Assembly: GCF_042660205.1 (NCBI RefSeq)
Contig: NZ_JBHSTQ010000006.1
Span: 121,508 to 185,507, forward strand
From: Sporolactobacillus kofuensis
GTDB taxonomy: Bacteria; Bacillota; Bacilli; Bacillales; Sporolactobacillaceae
DNA: 64,000 nt
Direction of reading: 5' to 3'
Shown in pieces: positions 33,004 to 41,976 of this stretch. The notes below the pieces were generated by a model. That model was given only the letters and a program-made list of their open reading frames with translations, did no database searches and was not told where the DNA came from. The position numbers and the translations under genes are program-made. Within the stretch, counting starts at the first letter, position 1, and every line of letters starts with the position of its first letter.

Positions 33004-34575
33004 TTATTGATCCAATTTCTTCTTTTCCGTTAAAAGGTTCTGAAATTCCGTTTCTAATTCTTCAGTAGGTTCGATACTTAGGCGGCTGAGTACTTCCGAT
33101 ATTTTTGTTTCGAGTAAGAGCTTTTTCTCTTTTTTGTCATCACGATTTTTTTCATGCAACTGATCGCGTTTAAATTGTCGGTATGTTCCGTCAAACACGT
33201 GGATGGTTTGGTTGCGGATTTCCAATATCCGCGAAGCAACGTTTTCAATGAATCGGCGATCATGGGAGACAAAAATGACGGTGCCTTCGTACTCTTTAAG
33301 GAGCGACTCTAATGCACCGGCCGCTTCCATATCCAGATAATTTGTCGGTTCATCCAAAATTAATGTATTAATATCACTTAAAAACACTTTTGTCAAAGCA
33401 ACCTTGACTCGTTCACCGCCACTTAAAACGCCTACACGCTTATAGACGTCATCTCTATAAAAATGCATCCGTGCAAGAACCGTTCGAATCAGCGTTTCCT
33501 CCTGCTTTGAGGTTACGCGGATATTCTCGATGATCGATTGCTCCTCATTTAGGATAGTGAGATTTTGGCTAAAATACCCGATCTTCATAGACGGAGACTG
33601 CGTGATCCCAGGTGCACCGTTGATAATTTTCTTAAGAAGCGTCGTTTTTCCGCTACCGTTGGGCCCAATAATCGCGAATCGGTCGCCACCACGAACAAGA
33701 AAACTCATTTTGTGCCAAAGGATACGCTCACCAATTCTGCCGGAGACATCCTCTACGCGAAGAATAATGCGATTCTTAAATGTGTCGGCATTCGGCAAAT
33801 CCATCGTGAGCGGCTGAATCTCCTTCACTTTATCTACCTTCTCAAGCTTTTCTAACCGAGTTTCAATAGAGGCTACCGTTTGCTGAAGCTTTTTTTGCTT
33901 CTTGGCAAAGTAGGGTTTGGCTCCTATAATTCGTGCTTCAGAGCCGCTCAAGTTTTTCGGTTTTTTTGTTGCCCGCTGAGCTTTTCTCTTTTTTAGAGTT
34001 AATGCTTCTTCCAATTGCCGTTTTTTCTTCTCATAGCTTTCATAGGCTGATTGCTGCTCTGCATGCTCTATTTCCTTTTGTCTAGCATAAGCGCTGTAAT
34101 TGCCTGGGTATACGTTGACTTTTCCTTCATCGATTTCCCAAATCGTTGTACACCGTGCATCCAGAAAAGCCCGGTCATGCGACACAATCACAAACGCCCC
34201 TTGCCATTCACCGAGCTTTCTCTCCAACCATTCAATATGATCCGTATCTAAATTAGTCGTTGGCTCATCGGCAAGTAAGAGCTCTGAATGATCGAGTAGT
34301 GCCTTTTGAATGTACGCTTGAGTTACTTCCCCACCGCTTTTCGTTGTATCGGTACGTTTTAATTGCGGCAACAAGGTACATTTTGTTTGCTGAATGACCG
34401 TTCCTTCTTCCGGGACTATTTTTTTAGAGAGTATATTTAGCAGCGTTGTTTTTCCGCAACCATTTCGACCGACCAATCCAATTCGATCCCCCTGATGAAT
34501 ATGCAGTTGCTTTACATCAAGAAGTAGCCGTTCTTTTATATAATGCTTGATATCACTTGCTTCGATCAAGATCAT
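33004..34575 (-). CDS. Vga-type ABC-F ribosome protection protein
   Basis: This is a 523-residue soluble ABC-F protein with two ATPase domains and no membrane segments. Domain 1 has Walker A GRNGCGKTT and DEPTTNLD with a shortened region before its signature (KSGGE). A charged interdomain linker follows (QRATKKPKNLSGSEARIIGAKPY region). Domain 2 has GPNGSGKTT, LSGGERVKVALTKVF and LDEPTNYLDMEA. The linker and the C-terminal LSRLSIEPTEELE closely resemble Vga/Msr proteins, which displace pleuromutilins, lincosamides and streptogramin A from the ribosome. The start was set at 34575 with AAAGGGGA upstream. The long leader has a small ORF and a terminator, as in other antibiotic-inducible ABC-F genes. 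Confidence 0.9.
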   Translation of the reverse strand: MILIEASDIKHYIKERLLLDVKQLHIHQGDRIGLVGRNGCGKTTLLNILSKKIVPEEGTVIQQTKCTLLPQLKRTDTTKSGGEVTQAYIQKALLDHSELLLADEPTTNLDTDHIEWLERKLGEWQGAFVIVSHDRAFLDARCTTIWEIDEGKVNVYPGNYSAYARQKEIEHAEQQSAYESYEKKKRQLEEALTLKKRKAQRATKKPKNLSGSEARIIGAKPYFAKKQKKLQQTVASIETRLEKLEKVDKVKEIQPLTMDLPNADTFKNRIILRVEDVSGRIGERILWHKMSFLVRGGDRFAIIGPNGSGKTTLLKKIINGAPGITQSPSMKIGYFSQNLTILNEEQSIIENIRVTSKQEETLIRTVLARMHFYRDDVYKRVGVLSGGERVKVALTKVFLSDINTLILDEPTNYLDMEAAGALESLLKEYEGTVIFVSHDRRFIENVASRILEIRNQTIHVFDGTYRQFKRDQLHEKNRDDKKEKKLLLETKISEVLSRLSIEPTEELETEFQNLLTEKKKLDQ

Positions 34576-34607
34576 CACAACATCCCCTTTTTCATTTTGC
34601 GGGGACA

Positions 34608-34645
34608 CAAAAAGGCCCCCCATCTGCATTCAGAATAGGAGGCTT
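34608..34645 (-). terminator. Leader terminator (attenuator) upstream of the ABC-F gene
   Basis: On the minus strand a stem GGCCCCCC/GGAGGC-type pairing (arms at 34614-34620 and 34637-34643) is followed by TTTTTG, 33 bp upstream of the ABC-F start. An alternative pairing between CCTATTC in its left arm and GGATAGG further upstream could break it. This suggests transcription attenuation. Confidence 0.6.
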
Positions 34646-34721
34646 CGTTTATGGGCGCACCATAAAGAGACTCAGTCTCTCGGGCTAACTCCGAAAACCG
34701 ATCCTATCCTGAAAACGTCAA

Positions 34722-34757
34722 TTAAAGGCAAAAAGGCAGCATGATTCCTCTGCGCAT
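34722..34757 (-). CDS. Leader peptide (11 residues) of the ABC-F gene
   Basis: ATG at 34757 has GAAGGTG six bases upstream and encodes MRRGIMLPFCL, ending in TAA at 34722. It lies about 80 bases before the attenuator hairpin. Known inducible ABC-F genes (vmlR, vga, msr) have short leader ORFs on which drug-stalled ribosomes prevent termination. The frame is short, but its ribosome binding site and position support it. Confidence 0.6.
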   Translation of the reverse strand: MRRGIMLPFCL

Positions 34758-34887
34758 GAAACACCTTCAATTCACGGATTTCGAAAATAGGATTAGTTTT
34801 TCATCGGCCCTTGGTTCACCCTTCCGTTCGTTTGATACTCTCAACATAATCCATTGCAAGAATTCTGTCAACTTACTCATTTCAAAG

Positions 34888-35045
34888 GTATGTGTCAAGC
34901 TTTTCTAGGAATGAGAGGCTTTCGGTGCTCGCTTGCCGCAGGCGATCCGTGGGCCTCCTCATCCATGTTGATCTGCGATCTGCGGGGGTCTCACTTGGCT
35001 TGCGATCATCAAGAACGATTCCGCAGGCGTTTCGCATCTTCGCTA
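34888..35045. repeat. Dispersed GC-rich repeat, single copy with a shared left flank
   Basis: From 34917 the words GCTCGCTTGCCGCAGGCGATCC, GGGCCTCCTC, CTGCGGGGGTCTC and CCGCAGGCGTTTCGC appear in the same order as in the tandem cassettes. The left flank GTATGTGTCAAGCTTTTCT (34888-34906) recurs exactly at 63874-63892. Confidence 0.75.
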
Positions 35046-35088
35046 CATTTTTAAGTAAAAAGTTTTATACTTTTTGATCTTTTAAACT

Positions 35089-35126
35089 GAACCCCCGAAA
35101 ATAGGCATCTATTTGTCGGGGGGGTT
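35089..35126 (-). terminator. Terminator of the SDR gene
   Basis: The stem AACCCCCGAAAATAG with CTATTTGTCGGGGGGGTT lies immediately after the SDR stop codon at 35128. Confidence 0.75.
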
Positions 35127-35127
35127 A

Positions 35128-35883
35128 TTAGGTGAGTTCATTTACATCGTAAACTTTTCCATTCTTCAATGGTTCCGTCAAAAGCAGGTGCATCAATGCT
35201 TCCGCTACTTCTCTAGGATTTCGCAAAGCACCCTGTGATTTAAAACGAACAAATTGATCAATATCCTTGAATGCTGCCTGATCTGAACCTCTAATGGTTC
35301 CCTGCATCTCCGTATCCATAATGCCGGGGCTGAAGGCGACGATCTTGTGGGCACTGTTTGCATGCTCCTGTTCCAGACCGGCGACTTTTGTATGCATAGT
35401 AATGGCTGCCTTTGTCGTACTATAGACATTCCATCCATGAATCGGTCGTTCGGCGGCACCGGATGTTACATTCACAATGATCAGCTCAATCGTTTCATTC
35501 TTTAACGCCTTGAAAAGTGTATTGTTTATCAGTATTGGTGCAAGCAGATTCAAATGAACAGCCTGCTCAATTAACCGGTTATCTAAATAGCCTAAGCGTT
35601 CAATAGGTTTGACTGTACCGGCATTATTAATCACATATAATTTTTGCGGAGCTCTGGCAACCACCTTTCGGCATAACCGAATCAATAAGGGTTCAATCTC
35701 TTCCGCCTTCGCCAAATCAATTGCACAGTGTGTATAACATCCCTCGCTATTCGTGATCAAGTTTTGCACCTTTTCATTCATACTTCGAGACAAACCAATG
35801 ACTTCCATGCCCTGCTCAGCAAAAAGTTTGCTTATTTCATAGCCAAGCCCTTTGGATCCGCCTGTGACAATGGCCATGTCCAT
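35128..35883 (-). CDS. Short-chain dehydrogenase/reductase (benzil reductase/sepiapterin reductase-like)
   Basis: This 251-residue classical SDR has the cofactor motif TGGSKGLGYEI, the structural NNAG, the catalytic serine in NVTSGAA and the YSTTK tyrosine/lysine pair. The C-terminal layout resembles the (S)-benzoin-forming benzil reductase (YueD) group. The start was set at 35883 (MDMAIVTGG) behind GGGGGG; a longer frame to 35940 adds a poorly conserved leader. The natural substrate is unknown. Confidence 0.88.
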   Translation of the reverse strand: MDMAIVTGGSKGLGYEISKLFAEQGMEVIGLSRSMNEKVQNLITNSEGCYTHCAIDLAKAEEIEPLLIRLCRKVVARAPQKLYVINNAGTVKPIERLGYLDNRLIEQAVHLNLLAPILINNTLFKALKNETIELIIVNVTSGAAERPIHGWNVYSTTKAAITMHTKVAGLEQEHANSAHKIVAFSPGIMDTEMQGTIRGSDQAAFKDIDQFVRFKSQGALRNPREVAEALMHLLLTEPLKNGKVYDVNELT

Positions 35884-36031
35884 AGTTGTTGTCCCCCCAT
35901 CTTCAAAAAAACTAGTTTTACTCATCGGATTTCGGCTCAAAATGAGTCGTCCATGTAGCGCATTTCAGCGTAGTTAACACCTTCAATCATAGACTACTTA
36001 CAACTAACCACACAACCCGATCCATAGTAAG

Positions 36032-36070
36032 AACCCCAGAAGTTGGCGTGTTGACCCAACTTCTGGGGTT
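36032..36070. terminator. Terminator-like perfect hairpin
   Basis: A perfect 15-bp stem AACCCCAGAAGTTGG with CCAACTTCTGGGGTT has a 9-base loop and is followed by TAATTAAT. It sits between the ROK gene (ends 36162) and the SDR gene, with no gene reading into it from the left. Confidence 0.7.
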
Positions 36071-36161
36071 TAATTAATCTCGCTTCAGTTTTCAGAGACC
36101 CGTCATTTTTTTCTTAAATCGAGGATTAAAGATACTTGATTACTCAACCATTTATCGGTTT

Positions 36162-37145
36162 TTATTTCGATAAATGCACGAACTCATTTCGTTTTAGTCG
36201 TTTCATAGATAGCCAGGCACAGCCGATCACCCCAGCATCATTTCCTAGCTTTGCAAGATCAATAGAACAGGAGTCAACGATTCTTGGAAGGGAAGAAGCT
36301 TTAAAATAGCGTATTAACGGCCGAGTTAACGTTTCTCCGGCATTTGATACGCCTCCGCCAATAATAATGCGTTCTGGATTAAGAACAACTGAAAGAGTAC
36401 CCAGTGCGCTTCCTAAATAATAGGCAGCTTGATCGACAAGTGCTAAAGCAAAAGCATCGCCTTCCTCTGCACAATTAAAGACATTTTCTGAAGATATGTC
36501 TCCTTCCTTCTGATAAAGGCGATATAACAAGCTCTCCGAATGTTCGTTGACCCCCTCAAGTGCCATTCTTCTGATTCCAGTTGCTGATGAGATGGTTTCA
36601 AGGCATCCTGTTTTCCCGCAATTACACCGTGCCCCTCCATTATGCTTAACGGTCAAATGGCCAAGTTCACCAGCCATCCCACTGATTCCGTGCAGAATAT
36701 CACCATTGACAATAATTCCGCCGCCAATGCCGGTTCCTAAAGTTACACACACCATGTTTTCTGCATTTTTGCCTGCACCCAACCACATTTCACCGAGTGC
36801 GGCTGCATTTGCGTCATTTTCGATGACAACCGGCAAAGAAAGCAATTGTTCGAGTTCATCACGAATAGAATAATTTTTCCATCCTAGATTTACTGCATCA
36901 TAGATGAAACCAGAATCTACATTGATAAATCCGGGGACACCTAAGCCCACCCCTCTAATTTCGGAATCCTTCACATTGAACGCTGCACGTTGCTGAATGA
37001 TACTTCTGCTTATATCCCGAACAATAGATTTTCCGTTTTCATCTGTATTTGTGGGGATGTTCCATTTATGCGTTATTTCACCCTGATCCGTCACGAGTGC
37101 CATTTTTATTGTTGTGCCACCTACATCAACACCTATATTAAGCAT
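36162..37145 (-). CDS. glcK: ROK-family glucokinase
   Basis: This 327-residue sugar kinase converts glucose to glucose-6-phosphate. The ATP-binding motif is NIGVDVGGTTIKMAL, the catalytic aspartate lies in ENDANAAALGE, and the ROK zinc motif is CNCGKTGCLE. GAAGG precedes the ATG at 37145. It is the last gene of the oligosaccharide island: imported glucan is cleaved by the GH13 enzyme and the glucose is phosphorylated here. It may be transcribed with the island or from its own promoter, since a terminator (37292-37330) lies upstream. Confidence 0.92.
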   Translation of the reverse strand: MLNIGVDVGGTTIKMALVTDQGEITHKWNIPTNTDENGKSIVRDISRSIIQQRAAFNVKDSEIRGVGLGVPGFINVDSGFIYDAVNLGWKNYSIRDELEQLLSLPVVIENDANAAALGEMWLGAGKNAENMVCVTLGTGIGGGIIVNGDILHGISGMAGELGHLTVKHNGGARCNCGKTGCLETISSATGIRRMALEGVNEHSESLLYRLYQKEGDISSENVFNCAEEGDAFALALVDQAAYYLGSALGTLSVVLNPERIIIGGGVSNAGETLTRPLIRYFKASSLPRIVDSCSIDLAKLGNDAGVIGCAWLSMKRLKRNEFVHLSK

Positions 37146-37216
37146 GATCATACCTTCTTTAAAAATTATTTTTCGCATACATCATTTCATCTTGTTAAAT
37201 TCAATACTTTGTAAAA

Positions 37217-37262
37217 CCTAGCCTACGGGGCCCCCCTGACTCGGGTTCTGTAGGAGGCTTGC
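37217..37262. repeat. Partial, decayed GC-rich repeat
   Basis: CCTACGGGGCCCCCCTGACTCG and TGTAGGAGGCTTGC resemble a shortened copy of the dispersed GC-rich element. Confidence is low. Confidence 0.35.
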
Positions 37263-37291
37263 ATCAGTGCGCTAACGTCAAATCGTACATT

Positions 37292-37330
37292 AAAAAGGTG
37301 TCTCCGTTGTCAACCGACTCTTGAGACACC
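37292..37330 (-). terminator. Terminator after the MsmX-type ATPase gene
   Basis: The stem GGTGTCTC with GAGACACC has an A-run on its left, giving a U-tail on the minus strand. It separates the ABC/GH13 transcript from glcK. Confidence 0.75.
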
Positions 37331-37366
37331 GTCTATCTGAAAAAATGTACAAGCTGCTTTTTCCGA

Positions 37367-38473
37367 TTAATCGTTTGCGGTCAATGATCGTTCTGTTTTA
37401 GGATCAAAGAAATGTGATTTGTTAAGATTGAATGCTAACTTTATTTGATCCTGCGGATGGTATTGTAACCGGGCATTGACACGCGCAATAAATTGATGAT
37501 CGCCAACTTCCGAATGAAGAACAAACTCAGCACCGGTCAACTCAGCAATGATAATTTTCGCATCAACAACCCAATCAGGATTCGAATCAAGGACGATGGG
37601 TTCATCATGGATATCTTCTGGGCGTATCCCCATAATAATCGGTTGATTAGAATATCCTTTAGTCTTCAGGATTTTCATTTTTCCTGCTGGAATCTCAAAA
37701 TCTAAACCATCACCCTTAAAATGAGTCCCCTCAATGACACCCTCAAAATAATTCATTGGCGGAGAACCAATGAATCCACCAACAAATAAGTTGGTAGGGT
37801 TATCATAAACTTCCTTAGGCGTTCCCACTTGTTGAATGATGCCGTCTTTCATAATGACAATCCGTGATGCCATGGTCATCGCTTCGGTTTGATCATGAGT
37901 AACATAAATCATTGTTGCTTGGAGTCGTTGATGCAGTTTACTGATTTCCGAACGCATTTGTACACGTAATTTAGCATCTAGATTAGACAACGGTTCATCC
38001 ATGAGAAATACTTTGGCATCACGAACAATCGCTCTACCTAATGCAACACGCTGTCTCTGTCCTCCAGATAGCGCTTTCGGTTTGCGCTTGAGGTAAGGTG
38101 CAAGTCCAAGTGTTTCTGCTACCCGTTCCACACGCTCTTTAATTTCCTGCTTAGGAATTTTTCTTAACTTTAATCCAAACGCCATATTATCAAAAACAGT
38201 CATATGAGGATACAACGCATAGTTTTGGAAAACCATCGCGATCTCTCGGTTCTTGGGTGCAACGTCATTCATCTTTTTCCCGTCGATAATCAGATCACCT
38301 TTAGAAATTTCTTCAAGTCCGGCAATCATTCTCAGTGTCGTAGACTTTCCACATCCTGACGGACCAACGAAAACAATAAACTCTTTATCCGCAATTTCCA
38401 AATTGAAATCTGTCACTGCCGTTACGTTATTATCATAAATTTTATAAATATGATCGAGTTTTAACTCAGCCAT
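37367..38473 (-). CDS. msmX: MsmX/UgpC-type sugar ABC transporter ATPase
   Basis: This is a 368-residue ATPase that energises carbohydrate ABC importers. It has Walker A GPSGCGKSTT, the signature LSGGQRQRVALGRAIV, Walker B VFLMDEPLSNLD and the switch histidine in YVTHDQTEAM, followed by the C-terminal OB-fold regulatory domain (GIRPEDI) that MsmX and MalK proteins use. It lies after the GH13 gene in the same orientation. MsmX-type ATPases commonly serve several sugar importers, so this one may not be exclusive to the adjacent permeases. Confidence 0.95.
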   Translation of the reverse strand: MAELKLDHIYKIYDNNVTAVTDFNLEIADKEFIVFVGPSGCGKSTTLRMIAGLEEISKGDLIIDGKKMNDVAPKNREIAMVFQNYALYPHMTVFDNMAFGLKLRKIPKQEIKERVERVAETLGLAPYLKRKPKALSGGQRQRVALGRAIVRDAKVFLMDEPLSNLDAKLRVQMRSEISKLHQRLQATMIYVTHDQTEAMTMASRIVIMKDGIIQQVGTPKEVYDNPTNLFVGGFIGSPPMNYFEGVIEGTHFKGDGLDFEIPAGKMKILKTKGYSNQPIIMGIRPEDIHDEPIVLDSNPDWVVDAKIIIAELTGAEFVLHSEVGDHQFIARVNARLQYHPQDQIKLAFNLNKSHFFDPKTERSLTAND

Positions 38474-38529
38474 TTGTTCACACTTCCTTATTATTAGCCT
38501 TAATTTTTAGTACTGCCTTGTCCATCTTG

Positions 38530-40197
38530 TCACTGATTCCTTGCGCCCTTGAGCTTAATCGCGAATGCTTCATAAGGTTTGAGCTCATAATGATTGAGAT
38601 CAACCCGCGATAAAGGATAGTTTGAAATAAGCACATCATCCTGCATACCATAATCCGAAAGCGCTAAGGTATTTTTTTGATGATCAAAATTCGCGACAAT
38701 CAACCACTTTTCATCAGCATAGCTTCGAACGTAAGCGAATACATTTTCTGGCGTATCTTCAATGAGTGTGTACTCACCCCAGACGACGAGTGGATTTTCC
38801 AAGCGTAAACGGATCAACTTTTTATAGGTATGAAAAATGGAATCCGGATCTTTTAAATTCTGTTCAACGTTTATCGTTTTATAATTTGGATTTACATGCA
38901 GCCACGGTGTTCCTGTCGTGAAGCCAGCATGAGGCGAATCATTCCATTGCATCGGTGTCCGAGCATTATCTCGTCCTTTAGCATTGATCGACTGTATGAT
39001 TTGTTCCTTAGGGTAGCCGAGGTCAAGACGTTCATGATACATATTGATACTTTCAATATCATTCACTTCATCAATGCCTTGGACAGGACAGTTAGTCATC
39101 CCAATCTCTTCGCCTTGATAGACATAGGGTGTTCCCTTCATTAGATGTAACAAAATCGCAAACATCTTCGCGCTCACATCATGGTACTTTGGTCCGTCGT
39201 CTCCCCAGCGGGAAACAATTCTAGGCAAATCATGATTATTCCAGAAAAGGCTATTCCATCCTTTGTCCCCTAAAGCCGTTTGCCATTTTGACAGAACTTG
39301 CTTTAGTGCCGGCACGCTCAGCGCTTGTAAATCCCATTTATCCTTGTCCGGTTGTTGATCGAGCCCACAATGCTCAAATTGAAAGACCATGGAGAGTTCA
39401 TGACGGCTTGGATCAGAGTATTGCTTTGCAATCTCCGGTGTTGCTCCCCAAGTTTCCCCTACGGTCAGCAGCTCTTTATCCCCAAATGTCTGCTTATTCA
39501 TCTCCTGCAAATAGTCATGAAGTTTCGGACCATTTCCCGTGATTCCTTTATCCGGTTCTTTTCCGATCAGATCAATAACGTCCATTCGGAATCCGCCAAC
39601 ACCTTTATCAATCCAAAAATTCATCATGTCCCATACTTGCTCACGAACTTTTAGATTTTCCCAATTCAGGTCAGGTTGTTTCTTACTGAATAAATGCAGA
39701 TAATATTGTCCGGACACTGAATCGAACTGCCATGCAGATCCGCCAAATGTTGATCGGAGGTCATTAGGTTCATGTCCATCTACAGGATCGCGCCAAATAT
39801 AATAATCTCTATAGTCATTATCTTTAGATTTTCGTGATTCAATAAACCATTGATGCTCATCCGAAGTATGGTTGACCACTAAGTCCATAACAATTTTAAT
39901 TTGTCGCTTCTTTGCTTCTGCGATGAGTTCCTCCATGTCCCCCATCGTCCCAAATTCAGTCATAATATCCTCATAATCGGATATATCATAACCATTATCA
40001 TCATTAGGAGACTTGTATACCGGACTAAGCCAAATGGCGCCTATCCCTAGATCTTGTAGATAATCAAGACGGCTAATGATCCCTTGTAAATCACCAATGC
40101 CATCTCCATTACTATCTTGAAAACTTCGAGGGTAAATTTGATAGACGGCAACCGTCTGCCACCAATGTATTGAACCTTGCGAATTTTCTTTTTTCAT
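38530..40197 (-). CDS. GH13 alpha-1,6-glucosidase (DexB/oligo-1,6-glucosidase type)
   Basis: This is a 555-residue cytoplasmic glycoside hydrolase. The GH13 regions are visible: DLVVNHTSDEH, GGFRMDVIDLIGK (nucleophile Asp followed by Val), LLTVGETWG (acid/base Glu) and FWNNHDLPRIVSRWG. A Val after the nucleophile is associated with alpha-1,6 specificity. The NNHDLPR form is like glucan-1,6-glucosidase DexB, which sits beside msmK in streptococci. It probably releases glucose from imported isomalto-oligosaccharides. It lies between the permease and ATPase genes. Confidence 0.93.
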   Translation of the reverse strand: MKKENSQGSIHWWQTVAVYQIYPRSFQDSNGDGIGDLQGIISRLDYLQDLGIGAIWLSPVYKSPNDDNGYDISDYEDIMTEFGTMGDMEELIAEAKKRQIKIVMDLVVNHTSDEHQWFIESRKSKDNDYRDYYIWRDPVDGHEPNDLRSTFGGSAWQFDSVSGQYYLHLFSKKQPDLNWENLKVREQVWDMMNFWIDKGVGGFRMDVIDLIGKEPDKGITGNGPKLHDYLQEMNKQTFGDKELLTVGETWGATPEIAKQYSDPSRHELSMVFQFEHCGLDQQPDKDKWDLQALSVPALKQVLSKWQTALGDKGWNSLFWNNHDLPRIVSRWGDDGPKYHDVSAKMFAILLHLMKGTPYVYQGEEIGMTNCPVQGIDEVNDIESINMYHERLDLGYPKEQIIQSINAKGRDNARTPMQWNDSPHAGFTTGTPWLHVNPNYKTINVEQNLKDPDSIFHTYKKLIRLRLENPLVVWGEYTLIEDTPENVFAYVRSYADEKWLIVANFDHQKNTLALSDYGMQDDVLISNYPLSRVDLNHYELKPYEAFAIKLKGARNQ

Positions 40198-40218
40198 GAA
40201 TCCCCATCACTTTCGTTT

Positions 40219-41082
40219 TTATTTTACCGCACCACTTGTTACTCCGGATATAATCCATTTCTGGAAGAAAACATAGATAATTAATATTGGCAAAAGTACG
40301 AGCAGATAGGATGCAAAGGCCAAATTGTATTGAGTCGAGAACTGTCCCTGAAAAACATATTGAGCTAATTGAAGTGTTTGTTGATTTGGATCGCTCAATA
40401 AGACAAGCGGCATGAGAAAGTCATTCCAAGTCCACATGAAGGACAAGATTGCTACTGTTGCATGCATAGGCTTCATGATCGGGAAGATCACTTTAAAGAA
40501 AACTTGCCACGAATTAGCGCCATCAATAATCGCCGCTTCTTCAAGAGCAGTCGGAATCCCCTTAATAAAACCTGAATAAAGGAACGTGTTCATAGGCAAT
40601 CCAAAAATGATGTACAGTACTGTGATGCCTAACACGTTATCCATGTGAAATGCACTGGCTTGCTTTACCAGTGGCAGCATAAGTACATTGAATGGAATGA
40701 ACATCGCGCTAATAAAGTAATAGTATAAGAGATTAAACAACTTACTCCGCTTTCGATTTCTCGTAATCGCATAAGCTGCAAGAGAGTTCGTAATGATAGT
40801 AAAAATGACGTTCACAACAGTAATAAACAGCGTATTCCGAAATTTAAGTGGAAAATCTGTCATTTTCCATGCTTCTGCAAAGTTTTCCCATCTAATGTGT
40901 TTTGGCCATGACAATACATTAACCATGTCGCTTGGATCTTTTAAAGCAATAACGACGGTCATATAGATCGGTGCCAAGATGAAGCAAATCGCCAGTACTA
41001 CGAGAATAGCCGTCACTGTCCAGTTAACTTGATGCTTAGCTTTACCCAGCTTGAGGTGGGTTGATTTCTTTGTTAACTCCAT
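40219..41082 (-). CDS. Sugar ABC transporter permease (MalG type)
   Basis: This 287-residue inner-membrane permease has six predicted helices and the EAA loop EEAAIIDGANSWQVFFKVIFP that docks to the ATPase. GGAGAAG precedes its ATG, which overlaps the stop of the partner permease by one base. It forms the channel with the MalF-type partner. Confidence 0.93.
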   Translation of the reverse strand: MELTKKSTHLKLGKAKHQVNWTVTAILVVLAICFILAPIYMTVVIALKDPSDMVNVLSWPKHIRWENFAEAWKMTDFPLKFRNTLFITVVNVIFTIITNSLAAYAITRNRKRSKLFNLLYYYFISAMFIPFNVLMLPLVKQASAFHMDNVLGITVLYIIFGLPMNTFLYSGFIKGIPTALEEAAIIDGANSWQVFFKVIFPIMKPMHATVAILSFMWTWNDFLMPLVLLSDPNQQTLQLAQYVFQGQFSTQYNLAFASYLLVLLPILIIYVFFQKWIISGVTSGAVK

Positions 41083-41957
41083 TAGTTCAGCTTCTCCTCT
41101 CTCTTTTCAAGAACACGCAATTGAATAATTGAAATGATCACAACGACAAGGAAAAGGACAACCGCATTGGCAGATTGAACAGCAAATTGACCACCCTGGA
41201 ACCCTCTCTTATAAATCAGTACTGATATTGTTGTGGTCAAGTTTCCTGGACCGCCACCCGTCATTGCCATGATCTGATCGAATGCCATAAGAAAGCCCTT
41301 CACGGAAAGCACCATATTGATCGTAAAGAAAGGGGCAATCAACGGGAACGTGATCTTGAAAAACTTTTTGATCGTGCCGACGCCATCCATTTCTGCAGCC
41401 TCATATATTTCATGATCAACCGTTTGAAGACCGGCAAGATAAATTAACGTGTTAAAGGCAAGTGATTGCCAAATGGTGACAATTAAAATACCAATCCAAG
41501 CATGATCTGTCCCTAAAATATTAGTGCTCAACGCGCTAATCCCAAATGTTTTTCCGAATTGGGGTACAAGATTTGCGAAAATAAAGTTAAAAACAAATCC
41601 TATAATCAAGGTTCCTAACATGTAGGGTAAAAAGTAGATCGACTTTAATGTGTTTTGAAACTTAATTTTAGAGTTTAAACCCATTGCAAGTAATAAACTC
41701 AACACATTGACAAGAATGGTCGCAGCTATGGCAAATTTAAAAGTAAATATATAGGACCCAGTGACGTCCGGATCAGTAAATACATATAAATAATTTTTCA
41801 ATCCGACAAAATTCCAATTTCCATAACCTTGCCAATCTGTAAAGCTATAAAAGACACCTTTTAGAAAAGGCAAGGTATGAAAGATAAAGAACAGTATTGC
41901 AATGGGTATCGTCATTAGGTAGAAGGCTGGATTGATTTTTTTCCCAGTTATTTTCAT
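41082..41957 (-). CDS. Sugar ABC transporter permease (MalF type)
   Basis: This 291-residue permease has six predicted helices and the EAA loop YEAAEMDGVGTIKKFFKITFP. It lacks the large periplasmic P2 loop of enteric MalF, as is usual in Gram-positive carbohydrate importers of this family. It is first of the two coupled permease genes, 19 bp after the binding-protein gene. Confidence 0.93.
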   Translation of the reverse strand: MKITGKKINPAFYLMTIPIAILFFIFHTLPFLKGVFYSFTDWQGYGNWNFVGLKNYLYVFTDPDVTGSYIFTFKFAIAATILVNVLSLLLAMGLNSKIKFQNTLKSIYFLPYMLGTLIIGFVFNFIFANLVPQFGKTFGISALSTNILGTDHAWIGILIVTIWQSLAFNTLIYLAGLQTVDHEIYEAAEMDGVGTIKKFFKITFPLIAPFFTINMVLSVKGFLMAFDQIMAMTGGGPGNLTTTISVLIYKRGFQGGQFAVQSANAVVLFLVVVIISIIQLRVLEKREEKLN

Positions 41958-41976
41958 TATTCAACAGCCCCTATTT

